Part shown: positions 13,441 through 13,460 of the stretch, piece by piece | How positions within the stretch are numbered: the first letter of the stretch is position 1 | Layout of the letters: the number at the start of each line of letters is the position of its first letter | Source: Candidatus Uhrbacteria bacterium | GTDB lineage: Bacteria; Patescibacteriota; Patescibacteriia; JACQRZ01 | Assembly (NCBI GenBank): GCA_016206235.1 | Contig: JACQRZ010000060.1 | Location: forward strand, 1 to 13,460 | Direction of reading: 5' to 3' | Length of the DNA: 13,460 nucleotides | Program-made: the position numbers and the translations under genes | Notes under the pieces: model-generated | Told to the model about the DNA's origin: nothing | The model's input: only the letters and a program-made list of their open reading frames with translations | Databases searched by the model: none

Positions 13441-13460
13441 GACTGTCCAATCTATTAATA

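Noticed and set aside
1..13460. Alternative genetic code (TGA as Gly).
   Set aside because: All long genes translate well with the standard code, and the sigma factor gene ends naturally at TGA.

Overview
The window looks like a piece of a reduced, fast-evolving bacterial chromosome, most likely a Candidate Phyla Radiation (Patescibacteria, Parcubacteria-like) genome. The evidence is indirect: small tightly packed genes, almost no Shine-Dalgarno (SD) sequences, low-complexity tandem repeats at nearly every gene boundary, a short Rel protein that stops after its TGS domain, a DprA without an N-terminal SAM domain, and a glycosyltransferase plus unknown-surface-protein cluster. TGA is read as stop, so this is not a recoded SR1/Gracilibacteria-type genome. 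No marker gene allows a firm placement.

Layout. 24-3853 (+): a polytopic GT-C-like glycosyltransferase, two unknown membrane-anchored or membrane proteins, and dTDP-glucose 4,6-dehydratase (rfbB), which reads as a cell-surface sugar module. 3850-5910 (+): der (overlapping rfbB by 4 nt) and pth, ribosome biogenesis and peptidyl-tRNA recycling. 5911-6204: a 294-nt gap with a probable terminator, a stem-loop, the only strong SD sequence seen in the window together with an upstream sequence that could mask it, and the dprA promoter. 6205-9913 (+): dprA, topA and an ECF-like sigma factor. 9914-10414: about 500 nt without a convincing protein gene, rich in nested inverted repeats and ending in a strong intrinsic terminator; the best candidate for an undescribed structured RNA. 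10415-11823 (-): superoxide dismutase, a 2-Cys peroxiredoxin and a 53-residue rubredoxin, transcribed rubredoxin to peroxiredoxin to SOD, a compact oxygen-defence operon. 11914-13411 (+): rel, transcribed divergently from that operon.

The most unusual signal is the repeats. Nine of the gene junctions or edges carry a degenerate tandem array with a 7-nt period (one more has an 8-nt period), each with its own unit, usually running up to the next start codon and sometimes including the stop codon of the gene before. Three likely promoters (dprA, rubredoxin operon, rel) share an extended -10 core TGGTA; for dprA and rel the predicted transcript starts at or very near the start codon, so leaderless or nearly leaderless initiation is likely.
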